A stretch of DNA of 64,000 nt from Arthrobacter sp. FW305-BF8 (GTDB taxonomy: Bacteria > Actinomycetota > Actinomycetes > Actinomycetales > Micrococcaceae), in assembly GCF_021789315.1 (NCBI RefSeq), contig NZ_CP084561.1, positions 1,364,001 through 1,428,000 of the forward strand, given 5' to 3'. A program made the translations under genes and the position numbers. This document shows, piece after piece, positions 44,694-53,060 of the stretch. Below the pieces are notes generated by a model. It worked only from the letters and a program-made list of their open reading frames with translations, had not been told where the DNA came from and did not search any database. Positions within the stretch are counted from its first letter, which is position 1; each line of letters opens with the position of its first letter.

Positions 44694-47045
44694 TCAATGG
44701 ACCACCTCCTGTGGCTGCTGGCTGGAGTCCACTTCCTCTTCTGCTGTGTCAGCGGTGCTTGCCGGGGCGTTGACGGTGTTGGTTCGTTCCGGTTTGTACC
44801 AGCCCACGGCGCGTCCACGGAGGGCCTGGAGTAGGGATCCGACGAGCACGTAGGCGCGGAGGGGTTCGTAGATGAGCCGGTAGATCGGGACGATAAACAG
44901 GTGGCGGGGGTCTTCGCGGACCATGATGACGGCGACCAGGGAGATGATCATGTGGGTTGCGGCCACGAAAACTGCGAAGACAGCAATGGCCTGCCATTCA
45001 CCCTTGGACAGGCTGACCGCGGCGACGATGAGGGTCATGGGCATGAAGACCAGTGGCACCAGGACCGACAGGAGTGCGTAGGGCATGGTGAGCAGGCCCA
45101 GAGCGCCGTAGCGGGGGTTCAGGAGCATGCCGCGGTGCTTGTACAGCGTCTGGATGTTGCCGTACGTCCACCGGAGACGCTGTTTGAAGAGCCCCCTGAC
45201 GGTCATTGGCGCTTCCGTCCACGCGACAGCCTCGTTTTCCTGGACGATGCTGTAGCCGAGCCGTTGCAGGGAGAGGGTCAGGTCGGCGTCCTCGGCGAGG
45301 GTGTCGTGGGAGTACCCGCCGGCCTGGACGAGTGCTTCGCGGCGCCAAGCGGCGCAGGCGCCGGGGCAGATGGAGATCGCTCCCATCAGGCCTTCGGCCA
45401 TGCGCGTGACGCAGATCCCGGAGAGGTATTCCAGGCTTTGCCAGGCGGTGAGGATGTTGCGCCGGTTGCCGACTTTCACGTGTCCGGCGACGGCGCCAAC
45501 GGGCTTGCCCTTGGACTGCGCAACGAAGTGCCGAGCGAAGGCCTTGATGGTCTGTTTCTCGAACAGGGTGTCGCCGTCCAGGGTGACCACCACCTCTCCA
45601 AGGGAGTTGGTGATGCCGTTGTTGCTGGCAGCGGATTTCCCGGCGTTGGGCTGGTGGATGACCCTCAACTGGGTCCAGTTCTTTGCGTACCCGTTGAGGA
45701 CTTCGGCGGTGCCGTCGGTGGAGCCGTCGTTGACGGCGACGACTTCGAAGTTGACGTAGTCGCTGGCCCTGAGGGCATCGAGGGTCTTGGCGACCACCGG
45801 TTCCTCGTTGTAGACGGGCAGGACCACGCTCACGGACGGCCAGTCCGACTCCGGGACGGTGTCCCAGGACCGTTTTTTCATGCGGCGGTTACTGATGAGG
45901 GCCAGGACCACGTACAGGAAAGTCAGCAGGGTCAGGGAACCGACGCCGAACCAGAACAGCCAGCCGATCAGGACGTTGGGGGTGACCAGGGTTGAGGTGA
46001 AGGTGGCCAGGGTCAGGTGATCGTCAACGGTGGCGCCGACGCTGCGCTCAGGGACGTATTCCTGGGGCAGCAGCGGCTGGACGGTGGTGAACTTGTAGCC
46101 CTGCGCCTTGGCCTGTGGAATGAAGGCCTTGAGCATCTCGATGGTGGAGGAGCGGTCGCCGCCGCCGTCGTGGACCAGGACGATGTGGCCCTTGCCGTCG
46201 AGGCTGGGAGTTGCGATGGCCTCGCCGGGTGGGTGGTCCCAGTCCCTCGTGTCGAGGTCCATGTTGATGTGCATATAGCCCAGTTGCTGGGCCTGCAGCA
46301 GGGCCAGGGCGTTGTTTTCCGGGTCGCCGGTGGGAATGCGGAAGAGGCGGGAACCGTAACCGTCGGTTGCGCGCATGACCCGGTCCGTGCCGATGATCTG
46401 CTCCCGGTTAAACGCATCGTCGTGGTCCCAGAAGTTGATGTGCGACATGGTGTGGTTGCCCACCATGTGCCCTTCCCGGATCAGCCTCTTGAAGACATCG
46501 GGGTTTTTGACGATGTTGTCGCCCAGCGTGAAGAACGTTGCCGGGACGTGTTCACGGGAGAGCAGGTCCAAAACCTGGGGTGTGAACGTGGGGTCCGGTC
46601 CGTCGTCGAAGGTCAGCATCAGCGTGTGGTCCGCGGGTTCCCCGTAGGAGTCAAGGACGTAGGGGCGGTTCCCGATCAGGTCCAGTTCGTCCTGGCTGGT
46701 TACTTGCCTGAATATTGTGGTGCTGAACGGGTCCTTCAGGAAAACCTTCCCGCCCGTCCGCTGGACCAGTGCAATCCGGTCAATGGCAAAGCCCACGTCC
46801 TGGCCGAGCCAGGGGATATCCTCCAGGTCACCGGAGTTCAGGAGCTGCCGCGGATAATCTTGTGACTGGTTCGTCTCCGCTTTCCACAGCGGAGCCGTGG
46901 CGCCGGGCAGGATCCACACCAACGACAAAGCCCCCACCACCATCAGGGCTAAAAAGCTGTTCAGAATGCGGCGCCACCGCCGGCCGCTCGGATCATAGAA
47001 TATTGGTCCGGCGGACAAAGGAAGCCTCGGTGTCCGGTGCTTCAC
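44694..47045 (-). CDS. Bifunctional NodB polysaccharide deacetylase / GT2 processive glycosyltransferase
   Basis: GTG 47045 chosen because GAGGAG sits six bases upstream. 783 aa. One membrane helix near residues 27-47; NodB domain about 138-345 with TFDDGPD (Asp147-Asp148), GNHTMSH (metal His) and LVHDGGGDRS; a second membrane helix at about 375-400; GT2 domain about 425-660 with NDGSTDGT, LDGDTLF, EDADLT and the processive QRLRWTYGN motif; three C-terminal helices. The synthase part resembles poly-N-acetylglucosamine (PgaC/IcaA) or chitin synthases, the NodB part would deacetylate the product outside the cell. So one chain may make and partly deacetylate an exopolysaccharide. Preceded by a 371-base leader. 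Confidence 0.9.
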   Translation of the reverse strand: MKHRTPRLPLSAGPIFYDPSGRRWRRILNSFLALMVVGALSLVWILPGATAPLWKAETNQSQDYPRQLLNSGDLEDIPWLGQDVGFAIDRIALVQRTGGKVFLKDPFSTTIFRQVTSQDELDLIGNRPYVLDSYGEPADHTLMLTFDDGPDPTFTPQVLDLLSREHVPATFFTLGDNIVKNPDVFKRLIREGHMVGNHTMSHINFWDHDDAFNREQIIGTDRVMRATDGYGSRLFRIPTGDPENNALALLQAQQLGYMHINMDLDTRDWDHPPGEAIATPSLDGKGHIVLVHDGGGDRSSTIEMLKAFIPQAKAQGYKFTTVQPLLPQEYVPERSVGATVDDHLTLATFTSTLVTPNVLIGWLFWFGVGSLTLLTFLYVVLALISNRRMKKRSWDTVPESDWPSVSVVLPVYNEEPVVAKTLDALRASDYVNFEVVAVNDGSTDGTAEVLNGYAKNWTQLRVIHQPNAGKSAASNNGITNSLGEVVVTLDGDTLFEKQTIKAFARHFVAQSKGKPVGAVAGHVKVGNRRNILTAWQSLEYLSGICVTRMAEGLMGAISICPGACAAWRREALVQAGGYSHDTLAEDADLTLSLQRLGYSIVQENEAVAWTEAPMTVRGLFKQRLRWTYGNIQTLYKHRGMLLNPRYGALGLLTMPYALLSVLVPLVFMPMTLIVAAVSLSKGEWQAIAVFAVFVAATHMIISLVAVIMVREDPRHLFIVPIYRLIYEPLRAYVLVGSLLQALRGRAVGWYKPERTNTVNAPASTADTAEEEVDSSQQPQEVVH

Positions 47046-47416
47046 TGGGTCTCCTCGTGCTGAAACGGAAACGGTTAGTGCGGATGGCACTGTCACCGGC
47101 CACCCATGGCGCGGGAGGCCGACTGTGCGAAACGCCTGAGACCGGGGCGCTTCGGACCGAAGGTATTCGCCGGGGAGTGACTGGACGGGGCCCTCTCATG
47201 GGGCGTACCCCGTGCCGGCAACCTGTCCCGCGAACGTTGGTCCTTATCAACTTGCGGACAGTAATGAATTTTCCGCTCAGACCTTGCAAAAAGCATGCGA
47301 AGGCACCCGGGTGGCCCCGCTTTTGGCACCCAAATAGGGGGGATTCTCTACCCGTGGCAGGCTAACCGCCAGCTTTACCCCACCCGTTTGCAGGGTGTGT
47401 CCTGTATCGCCTGCCG
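47046..47416 (-). promoter_or_regulatory. Long structured leader upstream of the glycan synthase
   Basis: No gene in 371 bases. On the minus strand CCCTGCAAA (47395-47387) can pair with TTTGCAAGG (47290-47282), closing about 100 bases that include further GC-rich stems; a second hairpin GCGGA/TCCGC lies nearer the gene. This architecture suggests a cis-regulatory RNA, but I could not match it to a known riboswitch consensus. Confidence 0.4.
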
Positions 47417-47983
47417 TCAGGGGGTGCCGAGCCGCCAGCGCGGCGGGAACCAGGCGTGCGTTAGGAAGAAGGACATCATCAACCAGCCTGCCAGCAGCAA
47501 GGGGTAGTCGGGTACCCACGCTGAATAGTGGCGTCCTTCAGCCCACCCCTCTTGGGGATGCCCGTGGAGGTAGGAGGCAACCACGGCAAGGCATCCCAGG
47601 ATGATCCCGGCTATAGATATTTCCCCGTTGGCGATCCACCACCGCCGCACTTTCGGGACCCTCCTGATCGGAAGTCCAAGGAGCACCATGGCCGCCATGG
47701 AGACCAAGGGGACGACGACGACGATCGTCACCCCGAGCGTGATGGCCCGGGTAGGGTCAGGGCTGATGACCAGGGTGGACGCGATCCGCGCGCAGGTGAT
47801 GGCCAGCACCACGAAGGCGACTGCCATCTGGGTCCGGAATGGGTAAGGCCTGCCCGGGCGAAACGGATGGCCGCCCTCGTGCGGCCGGGCTGCCGGCCGG
47901 CTATGCGGGGATGCCTGAAACCCGCCCGTTGCCGGCCTCATCGGACCATGGGGCTGACTCTCGGGATCGGGCTTACTGGGCAC
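47417..47983 (-). CDS. Uncharacterised membrane protein, 188 aa
   Basis: GTG start at 47983. Pro/His/Arg-rich N-terminus (about 50 residues), then four hydrophobic segments beginning QMAVAFVVLAITCARIAS, ending near MMSFFLTHAWFPPRW. No family recognised. Stands four bases after the GH15 gene end and is co-directional, so probably the last gene of that operon. Confidence 0.7.
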   Translation of the reverse strand: MPSKPDPESQPHGPMRPATGGFQASPHSRPAARPHEGGHPFRPGRPYPFRTQMAVAFVVLAITCARIASTLVISPDPTRAITLGVTIVVVVPLVSMAAMVLLGLPIRRVPKVRRWWIANGEISIAGIILGCLAVVASYLHGHPQEGWAEGRHYSAWVPDYPLLLAGWLMMSFFLTHAWFPPRWRLGTP

Positions 47984-47987
47984 ACTT

Positions 47988-49838
47988 TCATGATGCCTTA
48001 GAATGCCCTCGGGGGAGAAACGATTTCGCCGGAGATCCGGGAAGTTTCTCCTTTGCAGCCTCCCGCAGAGCCAGCGCTGCCTGGACCAGCGCGGCGTGCG
48101 TCAGCGCCTGCGGATAGTTGCCGAGCAGGGCCCCTGAGGCGGGTTCGATCTCCTCGCTGAACAGGCCCAGCGGGCTGGCGTGCGCAAGGAGGGCCTCGAA
48201 CATTTCCGTGGCCTCGGCTGCCCGTCCCGTGAGGGCGAGGGCCTGGGCGAGCCAGAACGAGCAGGGCAGGAAAGCCCCCTCATTACCCGGCAGGCCGTCC
48301 TGGCCCGGCGGGTAGCGGTACAGGAAGGGGTAGCCGGCGGACAGCTCCGACCCCACCGCATCCACGGTGCCGCGCAGGCGGTCCGAGTCCGGTGCCTCGA
48401 AGCCGGTCACCGGCAGGATCAGCAGGGCGGAATCGAGATCACCGGAGCCGTACGAGCGGGTGTACGTGTTCTTCGCGGCGTCGAAGCCTTGGGTCCTGAT
48501 GTCGGCGGCAATAGCTTCCCGCGCACTTTCCCAGCGGCGCCGTCGGCGGGTGCTGATGCGGTGGCTCCGGGCAACACGCAGCGCCCGGTCCAGGGCCAGC
48601 CAGCCCATGATCTTGGAATGCACATGGTGCGCCGCGTCGGCCCTGATTTCCCAGATACCGGCATCGGGCTCCGGCCAGCGCCGAGCCACGAGATCGGTAA
48701 AGCTGCGCATGGCCCGCCACGTCTCCGAGTTGAGCCGGCGCCCCTGCCGGACGAGGTTCCACGCGGCGTCAAGGACCCAGCCGTAGCCGTCGAGCTGGTG
48801 CTGGTGCGCGGCGCCGTTGCCCACCCGCACCGGAGCGCTGCCCGCGTAGCCTGGCCAGCCCTCCAGCGTGCGCTCGCGGGGGACATGCCCTCCCGTAAGC
48901 GTCAGCAGCGCCGGCAGCCGGGGGCGCTGCAGCCTGCTCGCGTGCAGGAGCCAGTTCAGGAAGTTCACCGCCTCGCCGTCTTTGCCCAGGCCGAGGAAGG
49001 CGGCGATGCCAATGCTGGCGTCCCGCGGCCAGGCGTACCGGTAATCCCAGTTCCGGATGCCGCCCGGGTCCTCCGGCAGGGACGTGGTGGGGGCCGCGAC
49101 CGGCGCGCCCGAGGGGGAGTAGGTCAGCAGCTTCAGTGTCAGCAGGCTCCGCAGGACTGCTTCGCGGAACGGGACGTCCTCGCTGATGCCTGACGCCCAC
49201 TCCCGCCAGCGGGCTTCGTCGGCCTCCACCAGGTCCCACGCGGTTTCGGGATCGACCCACACCAGCGGTTCCGTGTAGGCCAGGGCGAGCACCATCACCA
49301 CGGGACGGCCGGGCTCAACGGTGATTGTCGTCGTCGTGCCCGGCAGTACGCGCACCCCGCCGCTGACGCCGAGCGACATGGCCAGGGCGCCCCATTCGCA
49401 GACCACGTGCCGGTCCTGCCGGACGCGGGGCCTCAGGTGGCGCTCGCCGAAGCGGGGGTTAAGTTCGACGGCGGCTTCCGCGGGAGCGCCGTCGGCCTCC
49501 AGCCGGCGGATGAGGAGGGTAGTGGGCAGCAGGCGGCCGGATACTTCCGCCACCATGGCTTCGGTGAGTGTCAGCGTGCCGCCGTCGGTGGCCCAGACTG
49601 TTTCGAGCGTGGCGGTGTGCGGCCGGTAGCGGCGGACGATTTGCTTGGACGCCCGGGCCGGACCGGCGCGGAAGGTGCCCGCGTCCGGGCCGCCGAGCAA
49701 AGCTCCGAAGACGGGATCGCCGTCGAAGGTGGGCGCGCAGAGCCAGTCGATGCCTCCGTCGGCCGAGACCAGGGCGGCCGTGCGGGTGTCCCCCAGCAGG
49801 CCGTAGTCCGCAAGGGCGGGGGAGTGCATGGCGTCCAT
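47988..49838 (-). CDS. GH15-family glycosidase (glucoamylase/trehalase-like)
   Basis: ATG 49838 chosen for AGAAGGTGG upstream. 616 aa, typical for actinobacterial GH15 proteins: N-terminal beta domain opening ALADYGLLGDTRTAALVS, then the (alpha/alpha)6 barrel with NWDYRYAWPRDAS, GNGAAHQHQLDGYGW, GIWEIR (candidate general acid Glu) and NEGAFLPCSFWLAQAL (candidate base Glu). No signal peptide, so cytoplasmic; acts on alpha-glucosides such as trehalose or maltodextrin. Starts 26 bases after the 49865 gene. Confidence 0.92.
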   Translation of the reverse strand: MDAMHSPALADYGLLGDTRTAALVSADGGIDWLCAPTFDGDPVFGALLGGPDAGTFRAGPARASKQIVRRYRPHTATLETVWATDGGTLTLTEAMVAEVSGRLLPTTLLIRRLEADGAPAEAAVELNPRFGERHLRPRVRQDRHVVCEWGALAMSLGVSGGVRVLPGTTTTITVEPGRPVVMVLALAYTEPLVWVDPETAWDLVEADEARWREWASGISEDVPFREAVLRSLLTLKLLTYSPSGAPVAAPTTSLPEDPGGIRNWDYRYAWPRDASIGIAAFLGLGKDGEAVNFLNWLLHASRLQRPRLPALLTLTGGHVPRERTLEGWPGYAGSAPVRVGNGAAHQHQLDGYGWVLDAAWNLVRQGRRLNSETWRAMRSFTDLVARRWPEPDAGIWEIRADAAHHVHSKIMGWLALDRALRVARSHRISTRRRRRWESAREAIAADIRTQGFDAAKNTYTRSYGSGDLDSALLILPVTGFEAPDSDRLRGTVDAVGSELSAGYPFLYRYPPGQDGLPGNEGAFLPCSFWLAQALALTGRAAEATEMFEALLAHASPLGLFSEEIEPASGALLGNYPQALTHAALVQAALALREAAKEKLPGSPAKSFLPRGHSKAS

Positions 49839-49864
49839 GGTGCGTCCACCTTCTCTCGCTGGGG

Positions 49865-50356
49865 TCAGCCGGCCGTGAGCAGCAGCCCGAGCAGTGAGCC
49901 GTAGACCAGATGGGCCGCGACGGCCACTGCCGGAGTCTGGATTCCGTAGTTCAGGCCCAGCAGGCCCGGAGGTTCGAGCGCTGCCCGGCTGGCCGGACCC
50001 GCCCTGGTGCTGGCCATCCTGGGATGGATGCCCGGCAGCAGGGGCAGGATGACGGTCAGTGCGACGGCGACATGCAGGAGTCCCAGCAGGGCGCCGATCC
50101 ACCACGTTGCCCGGCCCAGCAGCGCAAACACTGCCGCGTAGCCCAGAGCGAAGACCTGCCCTGCCGCGAGGTGGATGAAGAAGCCGGCGATCCGCGCCTT
50201 GTCCGGATCGGGAGTGACCAGGCTGCCCAGGACCAGGGGCAGGTCGAGTCGGGTCCAGCCGGCCATCTGGAAGGCGATCATCACCGCGGTCAGGGCCGTG
50301 GTGGCCAGCAGCCCGAACAGCGCCCAGCCTTGCCAGTCCATCTCAACCGCCGCCAC
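49865..50356 (-). CDS. Uncharacterised membrane protein, 163 aa
   Basis: GTG 50356 or ATG 50341. Four hydrophobic segments (WALFGLLATTALTAVMIAF; FFIHLAAGQVFALGYAAVFALL; WIGALLGLLHVAVALTVILP; VAAHLVYGSLLGLLLTA). Upstream, an ATG at 50392 opens a 16-codon frame that ends across this gene's start, so it may be a leader peptide. First gene of the GH15 unit; the palindrome at 50403 probably controls it. Confidence 0.7.
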   Translation of the reverse strand: MAAVEMDWQGWALFGLLATTALTAVMIAFQMAGWTRLDLPLVLGSLVTPDPDKARIAGFFIHLAAGQVFALGYAAVFALLGRATWWIGALLGLLHVAVALTVILPLLPGIHPRMASTRAGPASRAALEPPGLLGLNYGIQTPAVAVAAHLVYGSLLGLLLTAG

Positions 50357-50402
50357 GCTGCGTGGGCGTTGTTTGCGGGTGTACCGCTGTCATGACGCAC
50401 CT

Positions 50403-50429
50403 TCTAAAACTAAGTTGTCTAATTTTAGA
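50403..50429. promoter_or_regulatory. 27-bp near-palindrome TCTAAAA...TTTTAGA
   Basis: TCTAAAACTAAG and CTAATTTTAGA flank a TTGT centre, close to a perfect palindrome, just upstream of the GH15 operon start. MarR- or TetR-size operator. Similar half-sites occur as a tandem at 43381. Confidence 0.55.
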
Positions 50430-50589
50430 GCCGGGGTTGGGTGGTGGGCAAGGGCCGACGGCGGATGCTCAGGCGAGCGTCCGGCGCTCGCCCACGCTTA
50501 CGGCATCCTGGGCAGTCGCGTGGTGGGGTTAGCTTGTGCCCGCCGGCTCCTCGGCAGCTGATCCCTGATGGAGTCTGTGGCCAATAAAC

Positions 50590-50652
50590 CAACGCGGGGT
50601 CACTTAGCGCCCAATGAAGGCTCGACATTGGGCGCTAAGTGACCCCGCGTTG
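50590..50652. terminator. Perfect 26-bp inverted repeat hairpin
   Basis: The 26 bases 50590-50615 (starting CAACGCGGGGTCAC) are exactly complementary to 50627-50652, with an 11-base loop GAAGGCTCGAC. It begins three bases after the flavoprotein stop (50656, minus strand). Far longer than a usual terminator; probably a repeated extragenic palindrome that also ends transcription. Confidence 0.88.
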
Positions 50653-50655
50653 CAG

Positions 50656-51936
50656 TTAACGCCCCGCGAGGTGGCCCGCCACGTACTCCGCGTCCATGCC
50701 CACCGCCGCCACCGTGGACGACGCATGCTTCGTAAGCCACGGCAGCCCGACCGCATAAAGCCCCGGCACCTCGGTGACACCACGGAAATGGCGCGGGTAA
50801 TTCCATTCATCCAAAACCGGGATATCGAGGAAGCCGAAGTCCAGGCCGTAACCGGTGCTCCAAATGACTGACGTGACGCCCTCGGCGCCGAGGTCCAGGC
50901 GCGCCCCGGACCCGGAGGGCTGCCAGTCGACCGGCGGCACAGATTCAGCAACCGGCGCCTCGATCCCCGCCGACAGAATGTACGAGTCCAGCATCACCTG
51001 CATCCGCTGCCCGAACGCCGATTCCGTCAGCGCGATGCGGGCGGCGAGGTCGTCACTGAAGGTGATGGCGCCGTCGTCCGTTCCCTCATAATGGCCGTGC
51101 AGCCGGACGCCCCGGCGGCCGAGGTCCCGCAGGCGGATGCTGTGCCCGCCGGCGTTCCCGGAAATCAGAGGATTGCACATGAAGCGCGCCGCGGGCGAGG
51201 CAAGCGCCGCCGCCTGCAGGCCGTTGATGCCGTACTCGGGCCCGTGCAGGTTGACCTCGAGGAGCCAGTAGAACATGTCCTGCCCGCGGTAGCGCCGCGG
51301 CGCCTCGGGGCAGGCCGAGACGGACAGGTGCACCTCACGGCCGGCGTCGAGCAGGTCCTCGCTGATCTGCCCGCCCGATTGCCCGGTCCCCACCACCAGC
51401 ACCGCCCCTTCCGGCAGTTGCGCGGGGTTGCGGTAGTCATGGCTGTGCTGCTGGGTTATGTGCCGGGGGAGTTTGGCGGCCGACGGCGGAATCCGCGGCC
51501 GCTGATAGGCTCCGTTCGCGAGGACGACGTTCCGTGCCAGCCAGTTCCCCTGGCTAGTGTCGACGGCGAACCCGCTACCCGCCGTCGTCCCGCCGTCCGC
51601 CCGCGCAACACGGCTGACCTCCGTCCCCACCCGCACCGGCGCCGCGATCCTCCGGGCGTACTCACGGAACAGCTCGATCACCCCGTCCCGGGGGAGGAAG
51701 GCATCAGGCTCGGGACCGTCGTACGTCATGCCCGGCAGCAGGAAGGCGAAGTTCGGCGTATTCAAATAGAACGAGTCCCAGCGGTCCTGCCATGCGCCGC
51801 CCAGTTCCGGGCGCTGCTCCAGCAGCAGATGTTCGACGCCGGCCCGGCTCAGCCAGTAGCTCGTGGCCAGGCCCGCCTGTCCCGCCCCGATGACCAGAGT
51901 GTCGATTTCCCGTGCGGCGGCCGATGACCGGGACAT
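50656..51936 (-). CDS. FAD/NAD(P)-dependent flavoprotein monooxygenase (CzcO-like)
   Basis: 426 aa from ATG 51936. Two dinucleotide folds: FAD GxGxxG in TLVIGAGQAGLATSYWL and NADP GxGxxG in VLVVGTGQSGGQI, with WDSFYLNTP and IWSTGYGLDFGFL between and after. Family includes Baeyer-Villiger and N-hydroxylating enzymes and CzcO-type proteins; the substrate is unknown. Starts 2 bases after the TfoX-like stop and forms an operon with it. Confidence 0.9.
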   Translation of the reverse strand: MSRSSAAAREIDTLVIGAGQAGLATSYWLSRAGVEHLLLEQRPELGGAWQDRWDSFYLNTPNFAFLLPGMTYDGPEPDAFLPRDGVIELFREYARRIAAPVRVGTEVSRVARADGGTTAGSGFAVDTSQGNWLARNVVLANGAYQRPRIPPSAAKLPRHITQQHSHDYRNPAQLPEGAVLVVGTGQSGGQISEDLLDAGREVHLSVSACPEAPRRYRGQDMFYWLLEVNLHGPEYGINGLQAAALASPAARFMCNPLISGNAGGHSIRLRDLGRRGVRLHGHYEGTDDGAITFSDDLAARIALTESAFGQRMQVMLDSYILSAGIEAPVAESVPPVDWQPSGSGARLDLGAEGVTSVIWSTGYGLDFGFLDIPVLDEWNYPRHFRGVTEVPGLYAVGLPWLTKHASSTVAAVGMDAEYVAGHLAGR

Positions 51937-51938
51937 GG

Positions 51939-52325
51939 CTACTTCTTGGCGGCCTTCGGCTTGGGCTCCTTCGCGGCCTTCGGCGGCAGGCTGGCGACGT
52001 ACTCGAACGCCTTCTCCGTCCATGCCCTGGCCCGCGCGTCGTCGCCGTCGCCCTCTTCGTTCCAGATCTCCGGCAGGCCTGTGTATCCACCCATGGGGCG
52101 CTCGGGTGGACCGAAGGGGACGGTCCGCTCCCCGGACTCGAGCACCTCCCGGTCCTCGTCGGAGAGCTTGATGCCGATGGTGGGCCCGAACAGACCGGCG
52201 AACATGTTGCCGTTGACGAACGCTCCGAGGTTCCCGAACATCGGCTTGATGACCACCTCCGGGCGGTCAGGCACCACGGCCCGGAAGTGCTCTTTGTCAG
52301 CCTCGGTCGCTTTGGGCATTTCCAT
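51939..52325 (-). CDS. TfoX/Sxy N-terminal domain protein, 128 aa
   Basis: ATG 52325 with GGAGG eight bases upstream. TfoX-N pattern: VVIKPMFGNLGAFVNGNMFAG, GIKLSDEDR, then PMGGYTGLP and a Lys/Ala/Pro-rich tail ending PKAAKK. TfoX proteins regulate competence in gamma-proteobacteria; in actinobacteria the role is unknown and the domain is found alone as here. Operon with the flavoprotein. Confidence 0.85.
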   Translation of the reverse strand: MEMPKATEADKEHFRAVVPDRPEVVIKPMFGNLGAFVNGNMFAGLFGPTIGIKLSDEDREVLESGERTVPFGPPERPMGGYTGLPEIWNEEGDGDDARARAWTEKAFEYVASLPPKAAKEPKPKAAKK

Positions 52326-52592
52326 CGTGCGCCTCCGGGTAGCAGGGCTTGGGCAGAAGATGTGGGAAGGGCCGTGCGCCATCCCATGCCCCGGATCATA
52401 CGCCCGGCCGCCGGCCCCGGCCACCACGTCACGGGCCGGCCCAACGGCCGGACAGCCTGGCCAACTTCACCACCCGGCGCTCTGCTGTTTGCCGGCCCGC
52501 AGTGCTATACCTAGCTCAAGGCAACTAAATGTGCGGCTGTCTGCAGTGCGGCGATTCGGACGATCCGGGCCTGCCCGGAGGCTGGAGGAAAG

Positions 52593-53060
52593 GTGCTCAC
52601 CAGGCCAGCCGGAGCGCGGACAGGCCGCCGGGCACTCCTCGCCGTCGCCTGCCTCGGCGCGCTCGCCGTCCTCACCTCCTGCTCAAGCGCCGTCACGGAC
52701 ACCGTGTCCACAGCCGTCGAGGACAGCGCCTCCGCCATCGCCACCGCCCGGCTCGCCATCCGGCAGGACGCAGACGGCAAGCTCACCCGCGCCGCCACTT
52801 CCACTGCGCTTGAGGACGCACTCAAAGAAGTGCAGACCAGCCGCGACACTGTCCTGCGGCTCTCACCCGCCTCCGCGGAGGACCGTCAGGTGCGGGAGGA
52901 CGCGCTGAGGGTTCTGGACAGTTCCGCCGCCGGCCTCACCACCGCGCGGGACGCCGTGTCGTCCGACGACGGCGGGCCGTCCCTTTCTGACGGGAACCGG
53001 GCGCTCGCTGGGGCAGAGGAAGCACTGACCGGGCTGAAGTCTAAAGTGGGCGGGAAATGA
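52593..53060 (+). CDS. Putative lipoprotein, 155 aa
   Basis: GTG 52593 follows GGAGGAAAG directly. Arg-rich N-terminus, hydrophobic ALLAVACLGALAVLTSC with a lipobox Cys at about residue 30, then a helical, Ser/Asp-rich domain (TDTVSTAVEDSASAIATARL). No known domain. Start of a four-gene operon with an NRAMP-like transporter (ATGA overlap) and two PRC-barrel proteins, so a part in that transport system is plausible. Confidence 0.78.
   Translation: MLTRPAGARTGRRALLAVACLGALAVLTSCSSAVTDTVSTAVEDSASAIATARLAIRQDADGKLTRAATSTALEDALKEVQTSRDTVLRLSPASAEDRQVREDALRVLDSSAAGLTTARDAVSSDDGGPSLSDGNRALAGAEEALTGLKSKVGGK

Noticed and set aside
47282..47395. c-di-GMP (GEMM) riboswitch in the glycan synthase leader
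   Set aside because: GCAAAC and AAAGC strings occur in order, but the GNRA hairpin and receptor of GEMM are absent; kept only as an unassigned structured leader.
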